From an uncultured Prevotella sp. (GTDB lineage: Bacteria; Bacteroidota; Bacteroidia; Bacteroidales; Bacteroidaceae): DNA of 39,339 bases. Position 1 is the first letter of the stretch; each line of letters starts with the position of its first letter. The stretch covers positions 1 through 39,339 of the forward strand of contig CAJPPF010000005.1 in assembly GCA_905372445.1 (NCBI GenBank), written 5' to 3'. Below are positions 1 to 7,747 of this stretch, in pieces. Both the position numbers and the translations under genes were made by a program. The notes under the pieces were generated by a model. It made no database searches and had not been told where the DNA came from. It worked only from the letters and a program-made list of their open reading frames with translations.

Positions 1-2
1 TA

Positions 3-578
3 TTATTATTGTCTATTATTCTTTCGGCGTCGATAACAGTAGCATCAGCCCAAAGCAAGAAAAGCAAGAAAGAGGAGAGAGAAAAAAAGATAGAAGAGTT
101 TATGGAAGAATCAAGAAAGGCTCTTGGTGATGCAGGCAATGCTATCGGTGATTTCTTTGGCCTTGACGATCGTGTAGACAAAAAGGAAGACCTTATTAAA
201 ATAAAGCACGTGTATTATATGCCTCTCTATAATGTTAATCTATACAAAGGCAACGATGCTGAAGGTTTCCGTAAGCAATGTTCCGATATGTTTTCCGGTC
301 GCTTTCCTCAGGCAAAGGTACTTTCTATAGCACTTCCTCAGCAACAATGGGTTAAGGAAGATGTGGTGAAGAGCAATGTGGTTGTAGGACATACCGAGAC
401 AATGTATTGCTATATCATTGCAAAAGATGGCGACTACGGATATATTAACGCCCGATTCTCGTACAAACGATATAAGGGCGCAGGGAAGGACTATACTGTT
501 CTTGAAGATAATTGGCCTAAATGGGAGCGTACAGATTTTCTGAAAAAGGAGATATACACGAAGCTGAAAGCAAAGTAA
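3..578 (+). CDS. secreted hypothetical protein, 5' end cut by window edge
   Basis: The open frame runs from the window edge to the TAA at 576-578, about 191 codons. The first residues are hydrophobic (LLLSIILSASITVASAQS), which reads as the end of a signal peptide cleaved near AQS, so the true start codon probably lies just outside the window. The mature part begins with a Lys/Glu-rich helical stretch and continues as a soluble domain with many aromatic residues and no motif I recognise. I assign no family. It is probably periplasmic or exported. The next operon starts from its own promoter at 669-699, so the two are likely separate transcripts. Confidence 0.6.
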   Translation, partial: LLLSIILSASITVASAQSKKSKKEEREKKIEEFMEESRKALGDAGNAIGDFFGLDDRVDKKEDLIKIKHVYYMPLYNVNLYKGNDAEGFRKQCSDMFSGRFPQAKVLSIALPQQQWVKEDVVKSNVVVGHTETMYCYIIAKDGDYGYINARFSYKRYKGAGKDYTVLEDNWPKWERTDFLKKEIYTKLKAK

Positions 579-668
579 AGATTCCTATTGTAGTATATAA
601 TAATAAGGTATGTACTACGTACAAAAGTAGAATTTCATAGCAAAAGTGACAGTTTTTTCAGTAAAATC

Positions 669-699
669 TTGCAAGAATGAAATAAAAGGTTTACTTTTG
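669..699 (+). promoter_or_regulatory. Bacteroidetes-type promoter of the Phe/Tyr operon
   Basis: A TTG at 669-671 (-33 element) is followed by 20 bp and then TACTTTTG at 692-699, matching the Bacteroidetes -7 consensus TAnnTTTG. The predicted transcription start is about 704-707, roughly 40 nt upstream of the leader peptide. Confidence 0.7.
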
Positions 700-743
700 T
701 GGACAAATGAGACATCGAAAGGTGTTACAACAACAAAATAGAA

Positions 744-827
744 ATGAAAATGAATACATCGCACGCATCTTTCTTCTACTTTTATTTTTACTTTGCAGGA
801 CATTGTGAAGCGGGAAGTTGCGTATAG
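744..827 (+). CDS. Phe/Tyr leader peptide of the pheA operon attenuator
   Basis: This short frame has ATG at 744 (27 codons) or in-frame ATG at 750 (25 codons) and stops at TAG 825-827. From 771 to 794 it contains eight consecutive control codons TTC TTC TAC TTT TAT TTT TAC TTT, encoding FFYFYFYF. The operon downstream makes exactly phenylalanine and tyrosine. Its end overlaps the 5' arm (807-816) of an antiterminator helix. The composition, position and overlap with alternative RNA helices match leader peptides of classical amino-acid attenuators such as E. coli pheA. There is no good Shine-Dalgarno, but an A-rich stretch precedes the start, as is usual in this phylum. It is too short for standard gene calling. 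Confidence 0.85.
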   Translation: MKMNTSHASFFYFYFYFAGHCEAGSCV

Positions 828-910
828 ATTTCAACTTAGGACAAGAAGAGCAATAAATGCTATATTCAAGTTCCCGCTTCATAATATTTGAGGCGGGGAC
901 TTTTATTTTA
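763..910 (+). promoter_or_regulatory. ribosome-mediated transcription attenuator (alternative helices plus intrinsic terminator)
   Basis: Four pairing segments are visible. 1:2 is 763-774 with 812-823 (five pairs, one mismatch, six pairs including two G-U). 2:3 is 807-816 with 871-880, ten perfect pairs (antiterminator). 3:4 is 870-880 with 890-900, eleven pairs including two G-U with a 9-nt loop, followed by TTTTATTTTA (terminator). 2:3 and 3:4 exclude each other. Segment 1 overlaps the Phe/Tyr codons of the leader peptide. Expected logic: a ribosome stalled on Phe/Tyr codons frees segment 2 to form 2:3, and the operon is read. A ribosome reaching the stop codon at 825 covers segment 2, so 3:4 forms and transcription stops. 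Confidence 0.85.
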
Positions 911-919
911 AAGAGGATT

Positions 920-1750
920 ATGAAAAGAATTGCTATACAAGGACGATCAGGCTCTTATCACGACTTGGCAGCACATCAGTATTTCGACGGTGAACAGCTA
1001 CAGATAATCTGTTGTGCAACGTTCGAGGATGTCTTTGCAGAAATGGAGAAAGACCCTGCAATAATCGGTATGATTGCTATTGAAAACACTATCGCCGGTT
1101 CGTTGTTGCATAACTATGAATTGCTGACAGCATCGGGCAAGACGGTAGTAGGCGAGCATAAGGTACATATTCAGCATTCAATCTGTTGTCTCCCCGAGGA
1201 CGACTGGAGCACTATACGCGAGGTCCATTCTCATCCGGTAGCCCTCATGCAATGTCGTGATTTCCTTTCACGACATCCGGAACTGAAAGCAGTAGAATGC
1301 GAGGATACTGCCGGTTCGGCAGAGAATATCAGCAGACAGAATCTTAAAGGTCATGCCGCAATATGTCATGCCAGCGCTGCTGAATACTACGGCATGAAGG
1401 TGTTAGAGGATGCGATAGAGGATAACAAACATAATTTCACTCGTTTCCTTATTATAGCCAATCCAATGAAAGCCGACTTTCTGCGTCCGTTGGATAAAAC
1501 AGACAAGGCGAGCATGGTCTTTTCGCTAACACATTCGGAAGGCTCGCTGTCGAAGGTGCTGACGATTCTGTCGTTCTACGATATAAACCTTACAAAGATA
1601 CAGTCGTTGCCGGTTATCGGTCATGAATGGGAATATCTTTTTTATGTCGATTTGACATACGATAATCTGACTCGCTATCGCCAGTCGATAGACGCAATCA
1701 TTCCATTAACAAAAGAGTTGAAGATACTCGGTGAATACAGTGCAAGATAA
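920..1750 (+). CDS. pheA: prephenate dehydratase (monofunctional, ACT domain)
   Basis: It converts prephenate to phenylpyruvate, the committed step to phenylalanine, in the cytoplasm. The protein is 276 aa from ATG 920. The longer frame from 857 would run back through the terminator hairpin and is rejected. A periplasmic-binding-like PDT fold covers about residues 1-180, with the catalytic NFTRF motif near its end. A C-terminal ACT domain (about 195-270) follows. There is no chorismate mutase part; that activity is fused to the DAHP synthase two genes on. The ACT motifs read EGSLSKVL and QSLP, where many feedback-inhibited enzymes have GAL and ESRP. The next gene starts 1 bp after the stop. 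Expression is probably controlled by the upstream attenuator. Confidence 0.93.
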   Translation: MKRIAIQGRSGSYHDLAAHQYFDGEQLQIICCATFEDVFAEMEKDPAIIGMIAIENTIAGSLLHNYELLTASGKTVVGEHKVHIQHSICCLPEDDWSTIREVHSHPVALMQCRDFLSRHPELKAVECEDTAGSAENISRQNLKGHAAICHASAAEYYGMKVLEDAIEDNKHNFTRFLIIANPMKADFLRPLDKTDKASMVFSLTHSEGSLSKVLTILSFYDINLTKIQSLPVIGHEWEYLFYVDLTYDNLTRYRQSIDAIIPLTKELKILGEYSAR

Positions 1751-1751
1751 T

Positions 1752-2951
1752 ATGATTATGAAGATACAGCCAGCAGAGAGGCTCTCCCTCGTACAGGAAT
1801 ATTATTTCAGTCGTAAGTTAAAGGAAGTGGCGCGGCTTAATGCAGAAGGCAAGGATATAATCTCGCTTGCCATTGGCTCACCTGATATGCCGCCGTCGTG
1901 TCAAACCATAGACAAACTCTGCGAGATAGCAGCGCAGCCGAGCGCCCATGGCTATCAGCCAACTATGGGAACACTTGAACTACGTGAGGCAATGGCAGGA
2001 TTTTATAAGAGAATATATAATGTCAGCTTAGACCCAAATACGGAGATACTTCCGCTTATCGGCTCGAAAGAAGGCATCCTGCATACAACCCTTGCGCTTG
2101 TGAATCCCGGCGATGAAGTGCTGGTGCCGAATCCTGGTTATCCCACATATACCTCGTTGAGCAACCTTCTTGGAGCGAAGATTGTCAACTACAACCTGCG
2201 TGAAGATAACGACTGGCAGCCTGATTTCGACGAGTTGGAGAAAATAGACCTATCGAAAGTGAAGATCATGTGGACAAATTACCCGAATATGCCTACAGGC
2301 GGTAATGCCCATATGAAGACTTATGAACGACTGGTCAGGTTTGCCCGCGAGAAAGGTATTGTTGTCATCAATGACAATCCCTATTCGCAGATTCTTAACG
2401 ACAATCCAATGTCCATAATGATGGTACCGGGAGCAAAGCAGTGCTGCATGGAGTTCAACTCTATGTCGAAGAGCTTCAATATGCCAGGTTGGCGTGTAGG
2501 AATGGTTGTCGGCAATGCTGATCTGATAGCATGGACACTGAAGGTGAAGAGCAATATTGACTCCGGAACATTCCGTGGCATACAACTTGCCGCCGCAGAG
2601 GCATACAATACAAATACACCGGAGTGGCATCAGGAGTATAACATCAATGTCTACCGTCGCCGCCGAGATATTGCCGAGCGGATAATGACACTCCTTGACT
2701 GCAAGTATGACAATCATCAGGTGGGGATGTTCCTTTGGGGGCGAATACCTGAAACATATGCCACATGTGAGGAACTGACCGAAAAGCTGCTTCATGAAGC
2801 GCGGGTGTTCATCACACCTGGATTTATATTCGGAAGCAATGGCGATAGGTATATTAGAATCTCACTATGCGCTAAAGAAGAGAAAATGCAGGAAGCATAT
2901 CAGCGCATCACTGATTATTTAAGGAAAAACGATAATAACAAAAACAAATGA
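1752..2951 (+). CDS. PLP-dependent class I/II aminotransferase, likely aromatic amino acid aminotransferase
   Basis: The protein is 399 aa from ATG 1752, which sits 1 bp after the pheA stop; ATG 1758 is an alternative and ATG 1731 would overlap pheA. It has fold-type I features: a GSKEGI turn, PNPGYPTY, TNYPNMPTGG, and the PLP lysine in SMSKSFNMPGWR at about residue 240. Sequence style resembles the LL-diaminopimelate aminotransferase-like branch, so substrate cannot be fixed from motifs alone. Lying between prephenate dehydratase and DAHP synthase, it most likely transaminates phenylpyruvate and 4-hydroxyphenylpyruvate, the last step to Phe and Tyr. Transamination of prephenate is a less likely alternative. 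Confidence 0.88.
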   Translation: MIMKIQPAERLSLVQEYYFSRKLKEVARLNAEGKDIISLAIGSPDMPPSCQTIDKLCEIAAQPSAHGYQPTMGTLELREAMAGFYKRIYNVSLDPNTEILPLIGSKEGILHTTLALVNPGDEVLVPNPGYPTYTSLSNLLGAKIVNYNLREDNDWQPDFDELEKIDLSKVKIMWTNYPNMPTGGNAHMKTYERLVRFAREKGIVVINDNPYSQILNDNPMSIMMVPGAKQCCMEFNSMSKSFNMPGWRVGMVVGNADLIAWTLKVKSNIDSGTFRGIQLAAAEAYNTNTPEWHQEYNINVYRRRRDIAERIMTLLDCKYDNHQVGMFLWGRIPETYATCEELTEKLLHEARVFITPGFIFGSNGDRYIRISLCAKEEKMQEAYQRITDYLRKNDNNKNK

Positions 2952-2955
2952 TTAT

Positions 2956-4020
2956 ATGGAACTTGAACTGAGCCCTATTAATTTGCCAAGTGATAACGAA
3001 CGTCCATTCGTGATAGCAGGTCCATGCAGTGCAGAGACAGAGGAGCAAGTCGTGACTACTGCCAAGCAACTTTCTGAAAAGGGCTGTCACCTTTTCCGTG
3101 CCGGAATATGGAAACCACGTACAAAACCCGGCGGTTTCGAAGGTAAGGGCGATGAGGCTCTGCCTTGGCTTGCTGATGTCAAGAAGGAGACTGGCATGCT
3201 TGTTTCTACAGAAGTGGCAACGCCGGAGCATGTGGAAAAGGCTCTTCAGCACGGCATTGACTTCCTTTGGGTTGGAGCACGGACCACTGCAAACCCCTTT
3301 GCCATGCAGGCGCTTGCCGACAGTCTCAGAGGAGTAGACATACCCGTGCTGGTGAAGAATCCTGTCAACCCAGACCTTGAACTGTGGATAGGCGCTCTTG
3401 AAAGACTCAATCAGGCTGGAGTGAAACGCCTTGGTGCTATACATCGTGGATTCTCAAGCTACGATAAGAAGATTTACCGTAACCTCCCTATGTGGCAGAT
3501 TCCTATAGAACTGCGTCGCCGATACCCCACACTTCCTCTTATCTGCGACCCAAGTCATATTTCAGGACGGCGCGATCTGATAGCTCCTTTATGCCAGCAA
3601 GCCATGGATCTTGGCTTCGATGGCCTTCTTGTAGAGAGCCACTGCAACCCTGATGAGGCTTGGAGTGATGCTATGCAGCAGATAACCCCTGAGGTGCTCG
3701 ACTATATTCTCTCACTTTTGGTCATTCGCGATGAGACATTGACAACGGAGGGTATAACACAGCTGCGTCATCAGATTGACGAGCTCGACAATCAACTCAT
3801 GGAACTACTCGCAAAACGAATGCGTGTATGTAGGGAAATAGGACAGTATAAGAAAGAGCATAACATGACTGTCCTGCAGACGCAACGTTACAAAGAGATA
3901 CTTGATAAACGTGGTGTGCAAGGCGCTATGTGCGGTATGTCGGCTGAATTTGCAGCAAAAATCTTCGAGCATATTCACGAAGAGTCGGTGCGCCAGCAGA
4001 TGGAAATAATAAACAAATAG
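2956..4020 (+). CDS. bifunctional DAHP synthase / chorismate mutase
   Basis: This 354-aa fusion covers the first step of the shikimate pathway and the branch to prephenate. Residues 1-255 form a KDPS/DAHP synthase type I barrel, with IAGPCSAE, FRAGIWKPRTKPGGFEG, LVKNPVNPD, AIHRGFSSYD, CDPSHISGRR and VESHCNPDEAWSD. Residues about 265-350 form an AroQ-type helical chorismate mutase (LRHQIDELDNQLMELLAKRM, then an R and K-rich helix). Such fusions are typical of Bacteroidetes, where prephenate or chorismate can feed back on DAHP synthase. It starts 4 bp after the aminotransferase and ends 1 bp before tyrA, so it is translated within the Phe/Tyr operon. Confidence 0.93.
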   Translation: MELELSPINLPSDNERPFVIAGPCSAETEEQVVTTAKQLSEKGCHLFRAGIWKPRTKPGGFEGKGDEALPWLADVKKETGMLVSTEVATPEHVEKALQHGIDFLWVGARTTANPFAMQALADSLRGVDIPVLVKNPVNPDLELWIGALERLNQAGVKRLGAIHRGFSSYDKKIYRNLPMWQIPIELRRRYPTLPLICDPSHISGRRDLIAPLCQQAMDLGFDGLLVESHCNPDEAWSDAMQQITPEVLDYILSLLVIRDETLTTEGITQLRHQIDELDNQLMELLAKRMRVCREIGQYKKEHNMTVLQTQRYKEILDKRGVQGAMCGMSAEFAAKIFEHIHEESVRQQMEIINK

Positions 4021-4021
4021 T

Positions 4022-4804
4022 ATGAAGATATTAATACTTGGAGCAGGCAAGATGGGTTCGTTCTTCATCGATCTGCTCTCGTTCGACCATGAAGTGGCAG
4101 TGTTTGAGAAGGACATCTACAGAATGAGATTCACTTACAACTGTCGGCGCTTCACTGATATTAAGGAGGTACAGGCATTTGAACCGGAACTGGTTATCAA
4201 CTGTGTCACGTTGAAATATACTATCAATGCTTTTGACGAGATTCTTCCGTATATACCAAAAGAATGTATAATAAGCGACATCAGTTCTGTCAAGACCGGA
4301 CTGAAGGAATACTATGATGCCTGCGGACATCGTTATGTCAGCACGCATCCGATGTTCGGACCCACCTTTGCTAATCTGAACCAGCTGTCGGAGGAGAATG
4401 CCATAATAATCAACGAGGGCGACTATATGGGACGTTGTTTCTTTAAGGATGTATACAGTCGTCTGGGCTTGAATATCTATGAATATTCTTTCGATGAGCA
4501 TGACAAGACCGTTGCTTACTCATTGAGTATTCCGTTTGTGTCGACTTTTACCTTTGCGGCAGTCATGAAGCCGCAGGATGCGCCGGGAACTACATTCAAA
4601 CGCCACATGAAAATTGCCCGTGGCATGATGAGTGAGGATGACTACCTGCTGCAGGAGATACTCTTCAACCCATACACCCATGATCAGGTTTCGCTTATTC
4701 GTAAGGAGTTGAAAGAACTGCTTGAAATCATAGATTGCAAGGACGTCGGCAGAATGAAGGCATATATTGATAAGATACGTGACAATGTCAAGGCGCAGAA
4801 ATAA
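4022..4804 (+). CDS. tyrA: prephenate dehydrogenase
   Basis: It performs oxidative decarboxylation of prephenate to 4-hydroxyphenylpyruvate for tyrosine. The 260-aa protein opens with the nucleotide-binding motif GAGKMGSFF, followed by ISDISSVKTGL, the STHPMFGP active-site motif and DEHDKTVAYSLSIPF, all typical of TyrA. No ACT or chorismate mutase domain is present, so feedback regulation in the protein itself is not evident. The start is 1 bp after the DAHP synthase stop. With pheA it gives the operon both branches from prephenate, which fits a leader peptide that senses both Phe and Tyr. Confidence 0.93.
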   Translation: MKILILGAGKMGSFFIDLLSFDHEVAVFEKDIYRMRFTYNCRRFTDIKEVQAFEPELVINCVTLKYTINAFDEILPYIPKECIISDISSVKTGLKEYYDACGHRYVSTHPMFGPTFANLNQLSEENAIIINEGDYMGRCFFKDVYSRLGLNIYEYSFDEHDKTVAYSLSIPFVSTFTFAAVMKPQDAPGTTFKRHMKIARGMMSEDDYLLQEILFNPYTHDQVSLIRKELKELLEIIDCKDVGRMKAYIDKIRDNVKAQK

Positions 4805-4816
4805 ACCGTCATAGAT

Positions 4817-5812
4817 ATGCTAACTACAGAAAGACACCGGTTGTTGTTGCTGTTGATGGTGATTGTTGTCTCCGTCAGCATGAACGCTCAGAGTCTATCG
4901 TATACGATGGTGGAATTGAATTGCGAGAATCTTTTCGACTGTGAACACGATTCCTTGAAGCAGGATGAAGACTTCCTCCCGTCGGGCATAATGAGGTGGA
5001 GCCATGCGCGATATTGGAAGAAGGTAAATAATATAGCACGTGAGATTCTGTCGTGTGGTGAAAGCGAAGGCGGTTATGCCATACCGGATCTCGTCGCATT
5101 ATGTGAAGTAGAGAACGATACCGTATTGCGCGACCTCACGCAGCGCTCGTTGCTGCGTAATGCGAAGTATGAATATATTGTCACGCATTCGCCTGATTTG
5201 CGAGGAATTGATGTCGCGCTGCTTTATTCTCCGTTTTCGTTTGGATATATAGACAGTCGTCCTATCCGCGTGGAACCGCTTAAGGATATGCGCCCGACAC
5301 GCGACATACTGTATGTGAAAGGACGTACATCTACCGATGATACGCTTCATGTATTCGTCATTCATGCCCCGAGCAGATATGGTGGTGAATATGAGACTCG
5401 GGCAAATAGAGTGCATGTTGTCTCACGACTTGCAGAAAGCGTCGACTCCGTAAGAGCTTTATCGCCACGTGCAAAAATTATTATTGCAGGTGATTTTAAT
5501 GATTACAGCACAGACAAAAGCATAAAGATTCTTACGTCAAACGGTTTTGTTCATGTATCGGATGATGCTAAAGGTGCTAATGGAGCTGAGGGCACATACA
5601 AGTATCAGGGCAAGTGGGGGAGCATAGATCATGTTTTTCTGTCTCGTTCTTTGCTCTCGAATTTTAGGAAATGTTTCATTGCCGACCGCGAATTTCTGCT
5701 ATGCAAGGACGAGGATTACGGTGGCATACAGCCACGACGAAATTTAAAAGGAGTTAAATGGCAGAATGGTTTTTCTGATCATCTCCCGCTCGTTGTGCGT
5801 TTTTATTTTTGA
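4817..5812 (+). CDS. secreted endonuclease/exonuclease/phosphatase (EEP) family protein
   Basis: The 331-aa protein has an N-terminal signal peptide (hydrophobic LLLLLMVIVVSVSM, probable cleavage after NAQS). The EEP fold motifs appear in order: ELNCENLFD, LCEVEND, RGIDVALLYSP, IHAPSRYGG, IAGDFNDYS, GSIDHVFLS and SDHLPLVVRF. The metal and catalytic Asp/Asn/His residues are intact. It is probably an exported phosphodiesterase or nuclease; the substrate (nucleic acid, phospholipid or other) is not visible. It follows tyrA by 12 bp with no terminator, so it is probably co-transcribed with the aromatic operon, although no functional link is obvious. Confidence 0.85.
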   Translation: MLTTERHRLLLLLMVIVVSVSMNAQSLSYTMVELNCENLFDCEHDSLKQDEDFLPSGIMRWSHARYWKKVNNIAREILSCGESEGGYAIPDLVALCEVENDTVLRDLTQRSLLRNAKYEYIVTHSPDLRGIDVALLYSPFSFGYIDSRPIRVEPLKDMRPTRDILYVKGRTSTDDTLHVFVIHAPSRYGGEYETRANRVHVVSRLAESVDSVRALSPRAKIIIAGDFNDYSTDKSIKILTSNGFVHVSDDAKGANGAEGTYKYQGKWGSIDHVFLSRSLLSNFRKCFIADREFLLCKDEDYGGIQPRRNLKGVKWQNGFSDHLPLVVRFYF

Positions 5813-5964
5813 CATTTATAGTTTCGTTTTTCAATTTCAGTGCGAATCCGGCAAATGTCTTTACCCCGATTAGTCTGATTTTTCAATATCGAAAGGTGAA
5901 CAAATCCGTGCTTTATAAAAACCGTAAAATTGATGCTTGTAACTACTTGATTCTCAGTACGTTT

Positions 5965-6074
5965 CAAAAACCGTCGTTTCTTGCCTCTAAAAGCGCCGTT
6001 TCTTGGCGTTAAAACCGTCGGTTCTTGAGCCAAGAAACGACGGTTCTTGAAATCAATTCCTGCGGTTCTAAAAA
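5965..6074. repeat. array 1 of 22-bp palindromic repeat (about 5 units)
   Basis: Units start at 5965, 5987, 6009, 6031 and a weaker one at 6053, each 22 bp. The centre of each is close to the 19-bp palindrome CAAGAAMCGNCGGTTCTTG followed by a 3-bp linker. Unit 3 carries AAACCGTCGGTTCTTG, nearly perfect. The same family occurs at 13224-13311, 19999-20086 and 31605-31692. Confidence 0.85.
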
Positions 6075-6252
6075 CAACCCCCTGAATAATGAATGAAAAC
6101 CCGCGTTTTTGCTGTGTCATAAGGTTGCCGTTATATCGTTAATCTACGCTTTTACAGACAAACTGTAACCTGTCAGATTTTCGTACAAAAACTGATATTG
6201 CATGTGTTGATTCGGCTCGTTCTTTTTTTAAATTTATTTAAAACATGGATGG

Positions 6253-6288
6253 TTGCTGCCCGAATGTTCCTAAAAATCGTTATATTTG
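6253..6288 (+). promoter_or_regulatory. probable ffh promoter
   Basis: TATATTTG at 6281-6288 matches the Bacteroidetes -7 element. The best upstream TTG is at 6253-6255, giving a rather long 25-bp spacer, so the -33 part is weak. The start of transcription would be about 6294, roughly 60 nt before ffh. Confidence 0.45.
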
Positions 6289-6304
6289 CACGAAATATAA
6301 CCAA

Positions 6305-6331
6305 AGGGTTGCATAGAACCCTGTTTTTTTT
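6305..6331 (+). terminator. intrinsic-terminator-like hairpin inside the ffh 5' leader
   Basis: AGGGTT (6305-6310), loop GCATAG, AACCCT (6317-6322), then G and a run of eight T. This is a textbook Rho-independent terminator shape. It lies between the predicted ffh promoter and the ffh start codon at 6356, so it would act either as an attenuator or as a stop for transcripts from upstream. Confidence 0.6.
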
Positions 6332-6355
6332 GTGTATAAATAGAAAGATTGAAAT

Positions 6356-7723
6356 ATGTTTGAAAACTTAAGCGACAGATTAGAACGATCGTTTAAAATC
6401 CTCAAAGGTGAAGGCTCTATCACGGAAATAAATGTGGCAGAGACACTGAAAGATATTCGCCGTGCCTTGCTCGATGCCGATGTAAACTACAAGGTGGCAA
6501 AGACCTTCACCGACAATGTAAAGCAGAAAGCACTCGGTATGAATGTGCTTAATGCTGTCAAGCCAGGTCAGTTGATGGTGAAACTTGTTCACGATGAGAT
6601 GGCTGAATTCATGGGTGGTGAGGCTGTAGACCTGAACCTCGAAGGTCGCCCGACGGTGATAATGATGGCTGGTCTCAATGGTGCCGGTAAGACAACCATG
6701 AGCGGAAAACTTGCAAAATATCTCAAAGAAAAGAAGAATAAGAAACCGCTGCTCGCTGCATGTGACACTTTTCGTCCTGCAGCTATGGAGCAGTTGAGAG
6801 TTCTTGGTGAGCAGGTTGAAGCGCCTGTATATATCGAGTTGGATGCTAAAGACCCTGTTCAGGTGGCAAAGAATGCTATCAGCGAGGCAAAGGCGAAGGG
6901 CTGCGATGTGGTTATCGTGGACACTGCCGGTCGTCAGTCGATTGACGAGGAACTGATGAAGCAGGCAAAAGATATCAAGGATGCCGTTCAGCCACAAGAG
7001 ACACTCCTCGTTGTCGACGCAATGACAGGTCAGGATGCGGTGAACACGGCAAAGACCTTCAACGATATGCTCGAAATTGATGGTGTTATACTGACTAAGC
7101 TTGACGGTGATACACGCGGTGGTGCAGCCCTGTCTATCCGTACTGTGGTAACAAAGCCAATTAAGTTTATCGGCATAAGTGAGAAAATGGACGGTATCGA
7201 TGTGTTCCATCCATCACGTATGGCTGACCGTATTCTCGGTATGGGTGACGTCGTTTCGCTCGTTGAGCGTGCCCAACAGCAGTATGACGAAGAGGAAGCA
7301 CGCCGCCTGCAGAAGAAGATAATGAAGAATAAGTTCGACTTTGACGACTTCATGAATCAGATTCAACAGATAAAGAAGATGGGTAATATCAAGGATCTTG
7401 CAGCTATGATTCCAGGTGTTGGAAAGGCAATTCGTGATGTAGATATTGATGATGATGCTTTCAAAGGCATTGAGGCTATAATATGCTCCATGACGCCGAA
7501 AGAGCGTTCTAACCCCGATTTGTTCATGAGTGGTCGCACAGCGCAGAGTCGTAAGCAACGTGTTGCACGCGGTTCCGGTCAGAAGATTGACGATGTGAAT
7601 CGCTTGATGAAACAGTTTGATCAGACACGAAAGATGATGCGTATGGTCAGTGGATCAAATATGAAGAATATGATGGCAATGGCAAGTCGTATGAAAGGAA
7701 TGCCGGGAATGCCAAAGATGTAA
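6356..7723 (+). CDS. ffh: signal recognition particle GTPase Ffh
   Basis: The 455-aa protein is the protein part of the signal recognition particle. It binds 4.5S RNA and signal sequences of nascent membrane proteins and docks with FtsY. An N-terminal helical bundle (1-90) is followed by the SRP GTPase domain with GLNGAGKTT, DTFRPAA, DTAGRQ, TKLDGDTRGG and a GISEKMDG loop. A C-terminal methionine-rich M domain (about 300-455) contains the SGRTAQSRKQRVARGSG RNA-binding helix and ends in Met/Gly-rich sequence. Its length is normal for the family. It leads a run of same-strand genes, with folD 24 bp downstream. Confidence 0.97.
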   Translation: MFENLSDRLERSFKILKGEGSITEINVAETLKDIRRALLDADVNYKVAKTFTDNVKQKALGMNVLNAVKPGQLMVKLVHDEMAEFMGGEAVDLNLEGRPTVIMMAGLNGAGKTTMSGKLAKYLKEKKNKKPLLAACDTFRPAAMEQLRVLGEQVEAPVYIELDAKDPVQVAKNAISEAKAKGCDVVIVDTAGRQSIDEELMKQAKDIKDAVQPQETLLVVDAMTGQDAVNTAKTFNDMLEIDGVILTKLDGDTRGGAALSIRTVVTKPIKFIGISEKMDGIDVFHPSRMADRILGMGDVVSLVERAQQQYDEEEARRLQKKIMKNKFDFDDFMNQIQQIKKMGNIKDLAAMIPGVGKAIRDVDIDDDAFKGIEAIICSMTPKERSNPDLFMSGRTAQSRKQRVARGSGQKIDDVNRLMKQFDQTRKMMRMVSGSNMKNMMAMASRMKGMPGMPKM

Positions 7724-7747
7724 TTGTCTTAAATACAATATCAGACT

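Larger units (their letters stand above)
5813..6355 (+). other. intergenic region before ffh
   Basis: I see no gene here. The small frames on both strands run across the palindromic repeat array (5965-6074). The rest is AT-rich and holds the probable ffh promoter and the terminator-like hairpin in the ffh leader. No clear terminator follows the EEP gene itself. Confidence 0.6.

Noticed and set aside
857..919. Extended N terminus of PheA
   Set aside because: The extra 21 codons would be encoded by the terminator hairpin and are absent from the family; ATG 920 gives the canonical start.
2250..2795. 181-aa antisense frame opposite the aminotransferase
   Set aside because: The plus-strand aminotransferase has intact motifs throughout; the antisense frame has none.
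5965..6074. CRISPR array
   Set aside because: The linkers are only about 3 bp and the units themselves are palindromic and variable; there are no unique 30-bp spacers and no cas genes.
6380..7210. 276-aa antisense frame inside ffh
   Set aside because: It is a shadow of the ffh reading frame with Cys/His-rich nonsense composition.
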